A DNA stretch of 64,000 nucleotides, taken from Hominimerdicola alba. GTDB taxonomy: Bacteria; Bacillota; Clostridia; Oscillospirales; Ruminococcaceae. The notes beneath the pieces were generated by a model. It worked only from the letters and a program-made list of their open reading frames with translations, was not told the origin of the DNA and did no database searches. The stretch spans positions 1-64,000 of the forward strand of contig NZ_FOKQ01000002.1 of assembly GCF_900112155.1 (NCBI RefSeq). The letters run 5' to 3'. The stretch's first letter is position 1; each line of letters opens with the position of its first letter. Position numbers and translations under genes: made by a program. This document shows positions 42,052 through 50,551 of the stretch, one piece after another.

Positions 42052-42245
42052 GTCTGTATATACTAATTTTCATAAAAAACTGTGTATTTATGCAATAATT
42101 TACAAATTAATAATTGAATTTTTGCGGCGGTATGCTATAATGTATCTGTATACAAAAAAATTGATAGGCCATATAAAAAATGTAATGGTTAAGAAAACTT
42201 TGCATTTTGGGATAATGACCGTTATTGAAGATAGAGGTACGGATT

Positions 42246-43714
42246 TTGGAAAAAGATGGTAAGAAAAAGCTGAAGCACTCTGTGCGCACGATGATGATAA
42301 TAATGCTTATCGTCATGGCGGCAGTAGGGGCAGCATGCCTTAGTTATGCAAGCTATGCGCATTATGATAAACAGCTTGAATACGAAGCCGAGCTGCTCAG
42401 GAATTCTGCTGAACAGTCAGCGGCTGTGCTGGATATGCATATGAAAAAGCTGGAGGATGCCAGTGTTATCGTGCTTGCCGATGAAGGGCTCATGAGCTTC
42501 GATGCGGCCAATTTCTCCACGGGAACAGAGTATGATAATTCACAAAGGCTGGCTGAACTTAAAAAGAACGTGAACGCTCTCAGTATAATCGATAACTACT
42601 GCGACTTTGCGCTGATATACCGCAACGATGCAGCCGCGGGAATACTTTCGGACGGCACGAGAGAGCTTATGTGCGATAACGAGAACAAGGTATATCCGTT
42701 CCTGAAAAGGCTGCTGGGCGAAAACCGCAGGATCTGGGTCGCAGGAGTGAACGATGACCAGGGAAAGGTGTACTACATAAGTCAGGCGAATGACAATGTG
42801 CTGTTCCTGGGAAGTTTTTATACCGAAGAGCTCAGATACCTTATCACAAGCGCAGAACGTATAAAGGATTCACAGCTGCTGCTAATGGACGGCGACAAGA
42901 AAGTCATCACCATAAGCAATACCAAAAAGGAATTCGATATAGACCAGACCAGCAGCGACAGCTGTGTTGTTATCTCGGATACAACTATACAGACTGAAAA
43001 AACGCTGAGAAACGGCTGGACCATCGTGCTGATGAAAGATATGTCGGGTGCATACGAGTTTTATAAAAAGCTGGAGCTTGAAACGGCAATTGCTCTTATG
43101 CTGGTTCTGATACTCATGCTGACTCTGCTTGTTATAAACGTCAAGAATGAGCCTGCCTTCGCTTCTGTGGCTTCTATGACACCGGAGGTGGATATGCTGA
43201 CGGGTATCATAAATGCCGAAGAAGCCGAAAACATCATAGCGGATAAGCTGGAGACCTGTGTTTCGGGGGCAACGATGATGCTGGCGATAGCAAGGATAAC
43301 GAATCTCGACAAGATCCGTGCAGCTTACGGTGCATCGGGATACAACGGTGCTATAATCAAGTCTTACCGCGGTCTTGCAGAGTTTTTGAAGACTGATTCG
43401 CCCGAATCCAAGAATATCCTCGGACGTACAGGTGAGGGTGAGTTCCTGATAATGGCTGACTATACGCAGTACGACCTTTTCAAGGCGAATGATGCTCTCA
43501 AACAGGGGCTTATCGACATGAGCGAAGCGCTGAATTCAGTGTACCTTGCGCATGAGGATGATATCCATATCTGCGTGGGCGCATCCATCTATCCCACAAC
43601 AGTATGGATTATGATGAGCTTTATCTGATGGCTGAAAAGGCGCTTCAGGAAGCAATAGACGATGACGAGAAAAGCTACGCTATATATAAAAAGGAAAAGA
43701 GCACACACAAATGA
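42246..43714 (+). pseudogene. GGDEF-like membrane sensor with a C-terminal frameshift
   Basis: A protein with a membrane helix near residues 14-36, an extracellular sensor of about 240 residues, a second helix (about 277-298) and a cytoplasmic GGDEF-like domain starting DMLTGIINAEEAENI. The usual GGDEF motif reads GEGEF (in RTGEGEFLIM), so cyclase activity is doubtful. The frame ends early at 43628, after IYPTTV. One base of shift restores MDYDELYLMAEKALQEA and runs to 43714, where the stop overlaps the next start as ATGA. A single base (likely G) therefore seems lost near 43601. The start is probably TTG 42246, behind AGAGG; a TTG at 42225 is the alternative. Confidence 0.75.
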
Positions 43715-44967
43715 TGGAGCATATTATTAAAAGATCTGCAGCGGTACTGACTGCGGCTGTCATGCTGGTGCTTTGCGGCTGTCACGAAAGGACGCTGAAA
43801 GAGGAAGACGAACCTGTCGAGATAAGTTTCTCCTGGTGGGGTACCGACGACAGGAACGAAAGAACGCTGAATGGTCTGCATATTTTTACCGAGCAGAGCG
43901 GCATAAATGTACGCCCGAAGTATTCGGAATTCTCGGGATTCAAATCCCAGATGGACGTTCAGATGTATTCGGGCACTCAGTCTGACGTTATGCAGCTGAA
44001 CTATGACTGGCTGTATGAGTATACCAGGGACGGCAACGAGTTCTATGTGCTGTCCGATCTTGAGGATATAGACTTCTCTACATACCCCGAGGGTTCCCTC
44101 AGCTGCGGTATGATGAACGGAAAGCTTGAAGCTGTGCCCTATGGTTTCAACGCAGTCACATTCATATACAATAAGACCCTTTTTGAAAGCTACGGTCTGG
44201 AGATCCCTCAAAACTGGGACGACCTGTTCGCGGCTGCTGCGGTCATGCGCAGGGACAATATCTATCCTATATCGCTGACAGAGAAATTCTACTGGATGAC
44301 AGCCTGCGCGTATATGGAGCAGACTACTGGTCACAAGCCTTTTGATGAGGATGGAAGACCCGCACTCACACAGGAAGATCTGGCTGTTATGCTGAGATTC
44401 AGCACCAGGATAGTTGACGAAAAGGTTTCAAAGCTTGGCAGTGAATATGACAGGCGCGATTTCGCCATGATGAAGAACGCTGGTACCGTATCATGGGCTT
44501 CCGATCCCGGATACTTTGAGGACGCTATAAACGATATGAAAATGGAACTGGCAATAGGTCCATTCCTGACAACGGACAGTTATCTCAGCTACGGCTGGTA
44601 TGAAAAGCCCACAGGTCTGTATGCCATAAGGCAGGATACTGCAAATCCCGAAGAAGCAGGAAAGCTTGTCAACTATCTGATAAACAGCTCGGATATGGCT
44701 ATCTCCCTTGAAATGACAAAGGGTACTCCCATAAGCAGTGCAGCCGCTGAAGCGCTTGAAGCCAGAGGTCTGCTTAAAGGCGTTGAGTACGAGGCTAACC
44801 GTCAGATGATGAGCGATGCCATGATACAGCCCATGTGTCCCACCATGGAAAACACCGATCTGATAGATATTTATATGACTGCTGTTTACAATATCCACTA
44901 CAAGAACGCGAATCTTGAAAGAGAAGCCAAGCTTGCTATGGACAAGATAGACAGGCTTGGATTATGA
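43711..44967 (+). CDS. extracellular solute-binding lipoprotein (sugar ABC type), orphan
   Basis: A 418-residue lipoprotein: signal peptide with lipobox VLCGC, then a family 1 solute-binding protein with ISFSWWGTDDRNERTLNGL, the hinge region VPYGFNAVTFIYNKTLFESY and ENWD-like PQNWDDL. Such proteins bind oligosaccharides for ABC importers. No permease or ATPase genes follow, and the gene overlaps the upstream GGDEF-like sensor gene by four bases. This suggests that it presents sugar to that sensor or to transporters encoded elsewhere. It is followed by a strong terminator. Confidence 0.88.
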   Translation: MMEHIIKRSAAVLTAAVMLVLCGCHERTLKEEDEPVEISFSWWGTDDRNERTLNGLHIFTEQSGINVRPKYSEFSGFKSQMDVQMYSGTQSDVMQLNYDWLYEYTRDGNEFYVLSDLEDIDFSTYPEGSLSCGMMNGKLEAVPYGFNAVTFIYNKTLFESYGLEIPQNWDDLFAAAAVMRRDNIYPISLTEKFYWMTACAYMEQTTGHKPFDEDGRPALTQEDLAVMLRFSTRIVDEKVSKLGSEYDRRDFAMMKNAGTVSWASDPGYFEDAINDMKMELAIGPFLTTDSYLSYGWYEKPTGLYAIRQDTANPEEAGKLVNYLINSSDMAISLEMTKGTPISSAAAEALEARGLLKGVEYEANRQMMSDAMIQPMCPTMENTDLIDIYMTAVYNIHYKNANLEREAKLAMDKIDRLGL

Positions 44968-44983
44968 CAATATGATAATGATA

Positions 44984-45021
44984 AACAGCGGACGGTCACA
45001 GTGTGGCTGTCCGCTGTTTTT
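44984..45021 (+). terminator. terminator of the sensor/binding-protein operon
   Basis: AACAGCGGAC and GTCCGCTGTT form a 10-bp stem extended by a partly paired interior (GGTCACAGTGTGGCT), followed by TTTTTG. Confidence 0.9.
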
Positions 45022-45073
45022 GCTATCGTAAGAAATACCACAATTTATGAAAAATAATCAACAATCATATGAC

Positions 45074-45102
45074 TTGTAATCATCAATTTGATGTGGTATA
45101 AT
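45074..45102 (+). promoter_or_regulatory. promoter with palindrome in the spacer
   Basis: TTGTAA (45074-45079), 17 bases, TATAAT (45097-45102). The spacer contains CATCAA T TTGATG (45081-45093), a perfect palindrome that could be a repressor site. Confidence 0.7.
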
Positions 45103-45133
45103 GAGTTGTAAGTACAATTTGGAGGTGCGTGAT

Positions 45134-45736
45134 ATGGAGGATCTCCACGAATGCTGGATGACTATGCCTGATGAGGACTTGTCTGACATATACCGCAAAA
45201 GGCTGAGGGAACAAAAGAGATTGGCACGTATGACCTTTATCCCGCTGCTGCCTGCGCTGGTGATATATGGATTTATCGGCTGGACGAGCTTTCTGGTATA
45301 TGAAGCTTCGGGTTTTGTCAAGGGCGCCATGAGCTTTACTGTGGGCAGGGCATTTTACTATATCGGCTTTGCGGTCAGCGGCGCGATGATAAGCACTGTG
45401 AGCATCAGGCGGCGCTGGCTCATTTTTTTACCGACGGCATTGATGGTCCCTTTCGTGATTTTTCTGTTTAATGAATTATCGGCGGAGATATTGCTGATGC
45501 TTGCATATCTGCTGTTTGTGTATTTCAGACTTGGTACTGTGCTGTCTGACCTTGACTTGCTGAGAAGTTTGCCCAGGTTTCCCTTTGATAAGCACAGCGC
45601 CGACCGTGATCTGCGGATAATGAATTCAAAGGACGCGGAAAGATACATTGATCTGGCATCGGGAAAAGCCGTAGCTACGGGATATGAAAGCATATTCACC
45701 GATAAAGCCGAACTTCCGAAAAAATCAGGACATTAA
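45134..45736 (+). CDS. four-helix membrane protein of unknown function
   Basis: About 200 residues: an acidic soluble N-terminus (MEDLHECWMTMPDEDLSDIY), four hydrophobic helices between residues 35 and 135, and a basic/acidic cytoplasmic tail. The family is not recognised. ATG 45134 is chosen because GGAGGTG lies eight bases upstream; the longer frame from 45101 lies over the promoter. It is 39 bases upstream of the FGGY kinase and may share its transcript. Confidence 0.7.
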   Translation: MEDLHECWMTMPDEDLSDIYRKRLREQKRLARMTFIPLLPALVIYGFIGWTSFLVYEASGFVKGAMSFTVGRAFYYIGFAVSGAMISTVSIRRRWLIFLPTALMVPFVIFLFNELSAEILLMLAYLLFVYFRLGTVLSDLDLLRSLPRFPFDKHSADRDLRIMNSKDAERYIDLASGKAVATGYESIFTDKAELPKKSGH

Positions 45737-45774
45737 TTGAAACGTAAAAAATCATATCATAAAGGAGAATAGAC

Positions 45775-47355
45775 ATGACAACTAAAGACATCATTGAGCA
45801 GGGCAAGGCATATCTGGGCATTGAATTCGGCTCGACACGTATAAAAGCCTGCCTGGTGGACGAAAATCTCGTGCCCGTAGCAGGTGGCTCCCACAGCTGG
45901 GAAAATAAGCTTGAAAACGGCGTGTGGACATATTCAAGAGAGGATATCATCAATGGCTTGCAGGACTGCTATGCAGACCTCAGAAAAGATGTTGCAGACA
46001 AATTCGGCGTTGAACTGACAACTTTCAGCGGAATGGGTATCTCTGCCATGATGCACGGATATCTTGCCTTTGACAAGAATGACGAGCTTCTTTTGCCTTT
46101 CAGAACATGGAGAAACACCATCACAGGCGAAGCTGCCGCAGAGCTCACACAGCTTTTCGGCTTTAATATCCCCGAAAGATGGAGCATTGCACATCTCTAT
46201 CAGGCTATACTGAACGGCGAGCCTCACGTTAAGGATATCGCCCATATAAATACACTGGCAGGCTTTGTACACTTCCTGCTGACAGGCGAAAGAGAGCTTG
46301 GTATAGGCGATGCATCGGGTATGTTCCCCGTGCGTGACGGCGGTTATGACAAGGATATGCTGGCTAAATTCCGCGCCCTTGACAAGGTAAAGGCTTTCGG
46401 CTGGGATATCGCTGATATCCTCCCCGCTGTACATTCTGCGGCTGAGGGCAGCACAGCTAAACTCACCGAAGCAGGTGCAAAGCTCCTTGACCCATCAGGC
46501 AGCCTGAAAGCAGGCGTGCCTTTCTGTCCTCCCGAGGGCGATGCAGGCACAGGCATGGCAGCAACAAATGCAGTCCGCGAGGGCACAGGAAACGTTTCCG
46601 CAGGTACTTCCATATTCTCAATGATAGTGCTTGAAAAGCCCATGAAAGGTCACTATCCCCAGATAGACGTTGTCACTACCCCCGACGGCGCAGACGTTGC
46701 CATGGTACACTGCAATAACTGCTGCGGCGAACTGGATAAGTGGGTGAATATGTTTATAGAATTCTCCAAGCTGGCAGGCAATCCGGTTGATGTTTCCACA
46801 GCTTACGAAGTGCTCTATAAGAACGCACTTAACGGCGCTCCCGACTGCGGAGGCGTGGTTTCATATAATACTATTTCCGGTGAGCCTGTTGTGGGTCTTG
46901 CAAATGGCAAGCCCGCATACTACCGTCAGCCCGACAGTGCTATGTCAATGGCTGATTTCTTCCGCGCAGAGCTCTATGGCGCTATGGCGGCGCTGAAAGC
47001 AGGCAACGATATCCTCTTTGAAAAAGAGGGTGTTCAGCCCAAGAGCATCACAGGTCACGGCGGACTTTTCAAGGTCAAGGGCGTGGCTCAGCAGATGCTT
47101 GCAGATGCCCTTAACAGCGATGTAAGCGTAATGTCCACCGCAGGCGAGGGCGGCGCATGGGGCATGGCTCTGCTGGCGGCTTTCGGTATCGAAAAGCAGG
47201 GCGAAACTCTGGCTGACTGGCTTGAAAAGCGTGCTTTTGCAGGCATGGAGAAGTCTACACTTTCACCCGATGCCGCAGGCAACGCAGGCTGGAAGAAGTA
47301 TATGGAAAACTACTCCGCAGGTCTGGCAGGCGCTAAGGCTTTCGGCGAGATATAA
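45775..47355 (+). CDS. FGGY-family carbohydrate kinase, probably for ribulose or xylulose
   Basis: A 526-residue sugar kinase with the ASKHA fold: N-terminal phosphate loop YLGIEFGSTRIKACLVDEN, catalytic-region GMGISAMMHGYLAFD and PFRTWRNT, and C-terminal adenosine-binding SITGHGGLFKVKG and TAGEGGAWGMALLAA. It phosphorylates a ketopentose or related sugar. The presence of L-ribulose-5-phosphate 4-epimerase four genes downstream favours L-ribulose, but xylulose cannot be excluded. AAAGGAG lies eight bases before the ATG. Confidence 0.85.
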   Translation: MTTKDIIEQGKAYLGIEFGSTRIKACLVDENLVPVAGGSHSWENKLENGVWTYSREDIINGLQDCYADLRKDVADKFGVELTTFSGMGISAMMHGYLAFDKNDELLLPFRTWRNTITGEAAAELTQLFGFNIPERWSIAHLYQAILNGEPHVKDIAHINTLAGFVHFLLTGERELGIGDASGMFPVRDGGYDKDMLAKFRALDKVKAFGWDIADILPAVHSAAEGSTAKLTEAGAKLLDPSGSLKAGVPFCPPEGDAGTGMAATNAVREGTGNVSAGTSIFSMIVLEKPMKGHYPQIDVVTTPDGADVAMVHCNNCCGELDKWVNMFIEFSKLAGNPVDVSTAYEVLYKNALNGAPDCGGVVSYNTISGEPVVGLANGKPAYYRQPDSAMSMADFFRAELYGAMAALKAGNDILFEKEGVQPKSITGHGGLFKVKGVAQQMLADALNSDVSVMSTAGEGGAWGMALLAAFGIEKQGETLADWLEKRAFAGMEKSTLSPDAAGNAGWKKYMENYSAGLAGAKAFGEI

Positions 47356-47376
47356 ATATTTAAAGGCTCAGACGAA

Positions 47377-47757
47377 ATGAGCAGGCGAGAAACTATCATA
47401 TCGTTCATGAAAAAGGAATACAGCGTGTTACCCGAATACCTCTTCGAGGGGGATTTCGACACTGCTGTCTTCCGCCATAACGATACCAAAAAGTGGTTCG
47501 GCATAATCATGAAAGTCAAGCGCAGTACCCTTGGCATCGAGGGCGATGGCACAGCCGATGTTATGAACGTAAAGTGCGACCCTCTGCTGGTGGATATACT
47601 GGTACAGCGGGAGAGCTTTCTTCGGGCGTACCACATGAACAAGCGGCTGTGGGTGAGCATACTAATCGACAGCGATATCGAGGACGGCGAGATATTCGGG
47701 CTGATCGAGCAGAGCTTTCAGCTGACGGATAAAAAGCCGAAAAAGAAAAAGCAATGA
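47377..47757 (+). CDS. MmcQ/YjbR family protein
   Basis: A 126-residue protein with the pattern of MmcQ/YjbR (CyaY-like fold, double-wing DNA-binding) proteins: FDTAVFRHNDTKKWFGIIMK, DVMNVKCDPLLVDILV, YHMNKRLWVSILID. The tail is very basic (KKPKKKKKQ-like), which fits nucleic acid binding. Function in vivo is unknown for most members. It follows the kinase by 21 bases and overlaps the next gene by four, so it is part of the same transcript. Confidence 0.82.
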   Translation: MSRRETIISFMKKEYSVLPEYLFEGDFDTAVFRHNDTKKWFGIIMKVKRSTLGIEGDGTADVMNVKCDPLLVDILVQRESFLRAYHMNKRLWVSILIDSDIEDGEIFGLIEQSFQLTDKKPKKKKQ

Positions 47758-48536
47758 GTAAAGATACATACAGTTCCCTGACGGATGTTTTCGTCAGGGA
47801 AAGCATTGAAATACTGGGCGATGACCTTGTTGGGATATATCTCCACGGCTCTGCGGTGATGGGGTGTTTCAATCCCGAAAAAAGCGATATCGACCTTATA
47901 GTGGTTGTCAGTGATACAATAACCGATGATATAAAACGGCGATTCATGAAAATGGTTGTTGCCCTGAATGAAAAAGCCCCTGCCAAGGGTATCGAGATGA
48001 GCGTAGTAAAAGCAGGTGTGTGCAGACCTTTCGTCTATCCCACGCCCTTTGAACTGCATTTTTCTTTGGGTACTCTGGGCTGGTACAAATCTGACCCCGA
48101 GGGCTATATCCAAAACATGAAAGGCGAGGATAAAGATCTTGCGGCACATTTCACTATAATCACCCGCCGCGGCAAGACACTCTGCGGCAAACCAATAGAG
48201 GAAGTTTTTGGCGAGGTCGACAGGGCGCACTATCTCGACAGCATCTGGTGTGATATCGAAAATGCCGAGGCTGACATATGTGATGACCCCATGTATATTG
48301 TACTGAACCTCACAAGGGTGTTGGCATATTGCCGTGATGGGCTGATACTCTCTAAAAAAGAGGGCGGAGAATGGGGAATGGAGAATATCCACAAAAAATA
48401 TTGCGGGCTGATATGTTCAGCCCTTGAAGAATATTCATCTGCCAAAGCAGGTGAATATGACAGCGCTTTAGCAAAAGAGTATGCAGGATATATGCTCGGC
48501 GAAATAACCCCGTATCTTCGGGCGGAAGAAAGGTGA
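47754..48536 (+). CDS. aminoglycoside adenylyltransferase-like nucleotidyltransferase
   Basis: A 260-residue protein of the AadA/ANT(9) type. The polymerase-beta-like motif GIYLHGSAVMGCFNPEKSD, followed by IDL, supplies Gly-Ser and Asp-x-Asp metal ligands. A C-terminal helical domain has YIVLNLTRVLAYCRDG and LAKEYAGYMLG, as in AadA. Family members transfer AMP to streptomycin or spectinomycin, but chromosomal homologues in anaerobes may have other substrates. It overlaps both neighbours by four bases (ATGA). Confidence 0.83.
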   Translation: MSKDTYSSLTDVFVRESIEILGDDLVGIYLHGSAVMGCFNPEKSDIDLIVVVSDTITDDIKRRFMKMVVALNEKAPAKGIEMSVVKAGVCRPFVYPTPFELHFSLGTLGWYKSDPEGYIQNMKGEDKDLAAHFTIITRRGKTLCGKPIEEVFGEVDRAHYLDSIWCDIENAEADICDDPMYIVLNLTRVLAYCRDGLILSKKEGGEWGMENIHKKYCGLICSALEEYSSAKAGEYDSALAKEYAGYMLGEITPYLRAEER

Positions 48537-48541
48537 ACGAC

Positions 48542-48994
48542 ATGGAGATAACCTACAGAAAACTTGAAGAAAAAGACCTTGACACATTTATCACCATGCG
48601 CATAATACAGCTTCGCGAGGAGGGTGCAACTGAGGATATCGACCTGCGCCCCAACCTTGCCGACTACTACAAAAGGCATATGGCAGACGGCACTTTCGTT
48701 TCGTGGCTGGCGCTGGATGGCGATAAGATAATCGGCACAAGCGGAATGTCTATAGTTGAGAAACCGCCCTATTTCAGCTGTCCTTCGGGCAAACTGGGAC
48801 TGCTTTCCAGTATGTTCACCGACCCCGATCAACGCAGGCAGGGCATAGCGAAAAAACTGCTGTCACTGGTAGTGGAAGAAGCAAGAAAAGCAGGCTGTGG
48901 TGCGGTTCACATTACCGCATCTGATATGGGCGTGCTGTTGTATACCGATTTCGGATTCAAAAAGAACGGCAATTTTATGTGCTATAATTTTTAA
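48542..48994 (+). CDS. GNAT-family N-acetyltransferase
   Basis: A 150-residue acetyltransferase. ITYRKLEEKDLDTFITMRI starts the fold, WLALDGDKIIGTSGMSI forms the central strands, and the acetyl-CoA site is SSMFTDPDQRRQGIAKKLLS with the Q/R-x-x-G-x-A motif. The substrate is unknown. ATG 48542 is preferred over GTG 48533 because AAAGGTG lies six bases upstream. It ends the run of three small enzymes that separates the kinase from araD. Confidence 0.87.
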   Translation: MEITYRKLEEKDLDTFITMRIIQLREEGATEDIDLRPNLADYYKRHMADGTFVSWLALDGDKIIGTSGMSIVEKPPYFSCPSGKLGLLSSMFTDPDQRRQGIAKKLLSLVVEEARKAGCGAVHITASDMGVLLYTDFGFKKNGNFMCYNF

Positions 48995-49021
48995 TATGGT
49001 TATCCCGCTGACACATCGGAC

Positions 49022-49040
49022 TTATAGTAAACGACATTTT
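49022..49040. repeat. solo copy of the 32754 element end
   Basis: TTATAGTAAACGACATTTT matches the left end of the element at 32754-32855 (TTATAGTAAACGACATT). No inverted partner is found before araD, so this is a fragment or a shared short motif. Confidence 0.5.
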
Positions 49041-49098
49041 AAGTGGTGTGGTAAAGGGATAATCAGAATTTTTAATAGTATAACAGGAGGAAAAAATA

Positions 49099-49788
49099 AT
49101 GTTAGAAGAACTTAAACAGAAGGTGCTGGAAGCAAATCTGCTTCTGCCCAAGTACGGACTTGTAAAATTCACCTGGGGCAACGTTTCCGAGATAGACCGT
49201 GCCAGCGGACTCGTAGTTATAAAGCCCTCGGGTGTTGAATATGATGGAATGAAAGCGGAAGATATGGTTGTTGTTGACCTTGAGGGAAATGTTGTTGAGG
49301 GTCATTACAAGCCATCCAGCGATACACCCACACATCTGGAACTTTACAAGGCATTTTCCGAGGTAGGCGGAATAGTACATACCCACTCGAAGTGGGCGGC
49401 AAGCTTTGCACAGGCAGGAAAGGGCGTTATCCCTTACGGCACCACACAGGGTGACTATTTCTACGGCGAGATACCCTGCACAAGAAAGATGACCCCCGAG
49501 GAGATAGCAGGGGAGTATGAAAAAGAAACAGGCACAGTCATCATCGAGCGTTTCAAGAGTATCGACCCCATGAGCATACCCGCAGTGCTTGTACACAGCC
49601 ACGGACCTTTCACATGGGGTAAGGACGCATTTGATGCGGTACACAATTCAGTTGTACTTGAAGAAGCAGCCTTCATGAATTTCCATACAGTTATGCTGAA
49701 TCCCGGTATAGCTCCGATACAGCAGGAACTTCTTGATAAGCACTATCTGCGCAAGCACGGAAAGAACGCATACTACGGACAGGGTTAA
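49099..49788 (+). CDS. araD: L-ribulose-5-phosphate 4-epimerase
   Basis: A 229-residue class II aldolase-type epimerase: [36 protein letters not shown], zinc ligands in IVHTHSKWA and [12 protein letters not shown], and C-terminal [16 protein letters not shown], all typical of AraD. It converts L-ribulose 5-phosphate to D-xylulose 5-phosphate, feeding L-arabinose or ribulose into the pentose phosphate pathway. ACAGGAGG precedes the ATG by ten bases. It lies 100 bases downstream of the GNAT gene. No arabinose isomerase is in the window. Confidence 0.94.
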   Translation: MLEELKQKVLEANLLLPKYGLVKFTWGNVSEIDRASGLVVIKPSGVEYDGMKAEDMVVVDLEGNVVEGHYKPSSDTPTHLELYKAFSEVGGIVHTHSKWAASFAQAGKGVIPYGTTQGDYFYGEIPCTRKMTPEEIAGEYEKETGTVIIERFKSIDPMSIPAVLVHSHGPFTWGKDAFDAVHNSVVLEEAAFMNFHTVMLNPGIAPIQQELLDKHYLRKHGKNAYYGQG

Positions 49789-49806
49789 TTCACAATTCAT
49801 AATTGT

Positions 49807-50080
49807 TGGCAGAGCCCTCAATCACCAAGGCGCAAAACCAAAATGCACAGCGAACAATAAGAGAACAGCATACTATCGACCAATAGGCGCGGCAATAACC
49901 CAAATACGAGCGTGGACAAAACAACTGTCCGCGCTCAAACTATCGGCGTAAAAATATTGCCGCGCCTGAAATCAACGGCGATAGCCACAGCCGACGCAGT
50001 CGCTGTTAGTTGATTTCTCGACCCGTCAGGGGCGACAGATGTCCCCACACAAACCATAGGAACGAGGGGCGACCCTGTCC
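49807..50080. repeat. dispersed intergenic repeat, copy 2
   Basis: Related to 26596-26816. It begins with GGCAGAGCCCTCAATCACCA and contains GGCGCGGCAATA / TATTGCCGCGCC (49887-49898 with about 49955-49966). Three hairpins differ in sequence from copy 1: GAGCGTGGACA/TGTCCGCGCTC (49908-49936), GAAATCAAC/GTTGATTTC (49968-50017) and a GGGGCGACAGATGTCCCC loop (50029-50046). It ends with AGGAACGAGGGGCGA. No gene is visible in it. Confidence 0.7.
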
Positions 50081-50099
50081 TCCGCAGTACGATCATAAA

Positions 50100-50345
50100 A
50101 ACACAAATGTTCCACACGGAACGTTTGTTTGAAGACAAAAAGCGTATACGATCGTATGCGACCGCATAAAATCGTATACCATGGAATACGACCGTATATG
50201 ATCGTATCCCAACATAAGTGCTGACACTATCTGCCGTAATATGTATACATGAGTATGTTCCATACGACACATTTGTGCAAAATAAAGAAACGTATACAAA
50301 GACATACGACCGCATACCACCGTATGCAGTGGTATGATACCGCAG
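50100..50345. repeat. cluster of degenerate GATCGTATRC/ACCGCAT repeats
   Basis: Many short, partly palindromic copies of the type ATACGATCGTATG, CGACCGCATA and ATACGACCGTAT run through 50141-50210 and 50281-50340. GTATACGATCGTATGCGACC at 50143 resembles the GTATGCGATCGTATGCCACC inside copy 1 of the dispersed repeat (26710). The apparent open frames here only translate the repeat. Confidence 0.6.
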
Positions 50346-50451
50346 GCAAAAAGACCCCGCAGACATATATTTACAAATAGTGTAAAATACTCAAAGATAT
50401 TTGTAATCTAAGTGGGTATTTGTGATAAGTCGAAAAATGTCAAAGTCGGTC

Positions 50452-50480
50452 TTGACAAAAGGTTATTAATGATTTATACT
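50452..50480 (+). promoter_or_regulatory. promoter of the zinc-ribbon protein gene
   Basis: TTGACA (50452-50457), 17 bases, TATACT (50475-50480), about 70 bases before the ATG. Confidence 0.82.
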
Positions 50481-50551
50481 TATCATGTACATTTATGTTC
50501 AAATTTTTTAATTTGTAACAAGTATATCATGAAGAGCAGGAGGATAAAGCT

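Noticed and set aside
47754-48536. Clear aminoglycoside resistance gene
   Set aside because: The AadA-like fold is seen, but substrate specificity cannot be read from sequence, so only a family call is made.
50100-50345. Possible CRISPR array
   Set aside because: The repeats are short, degenerate and irregularly spaced, and no cas gene is in the window.
49935-50366. Open frames encoding repeated IRSY/IRFY-like peptides
   Set aside because: They only translate the GATCGTAT-type DNA repeat and lack a ribosome site.
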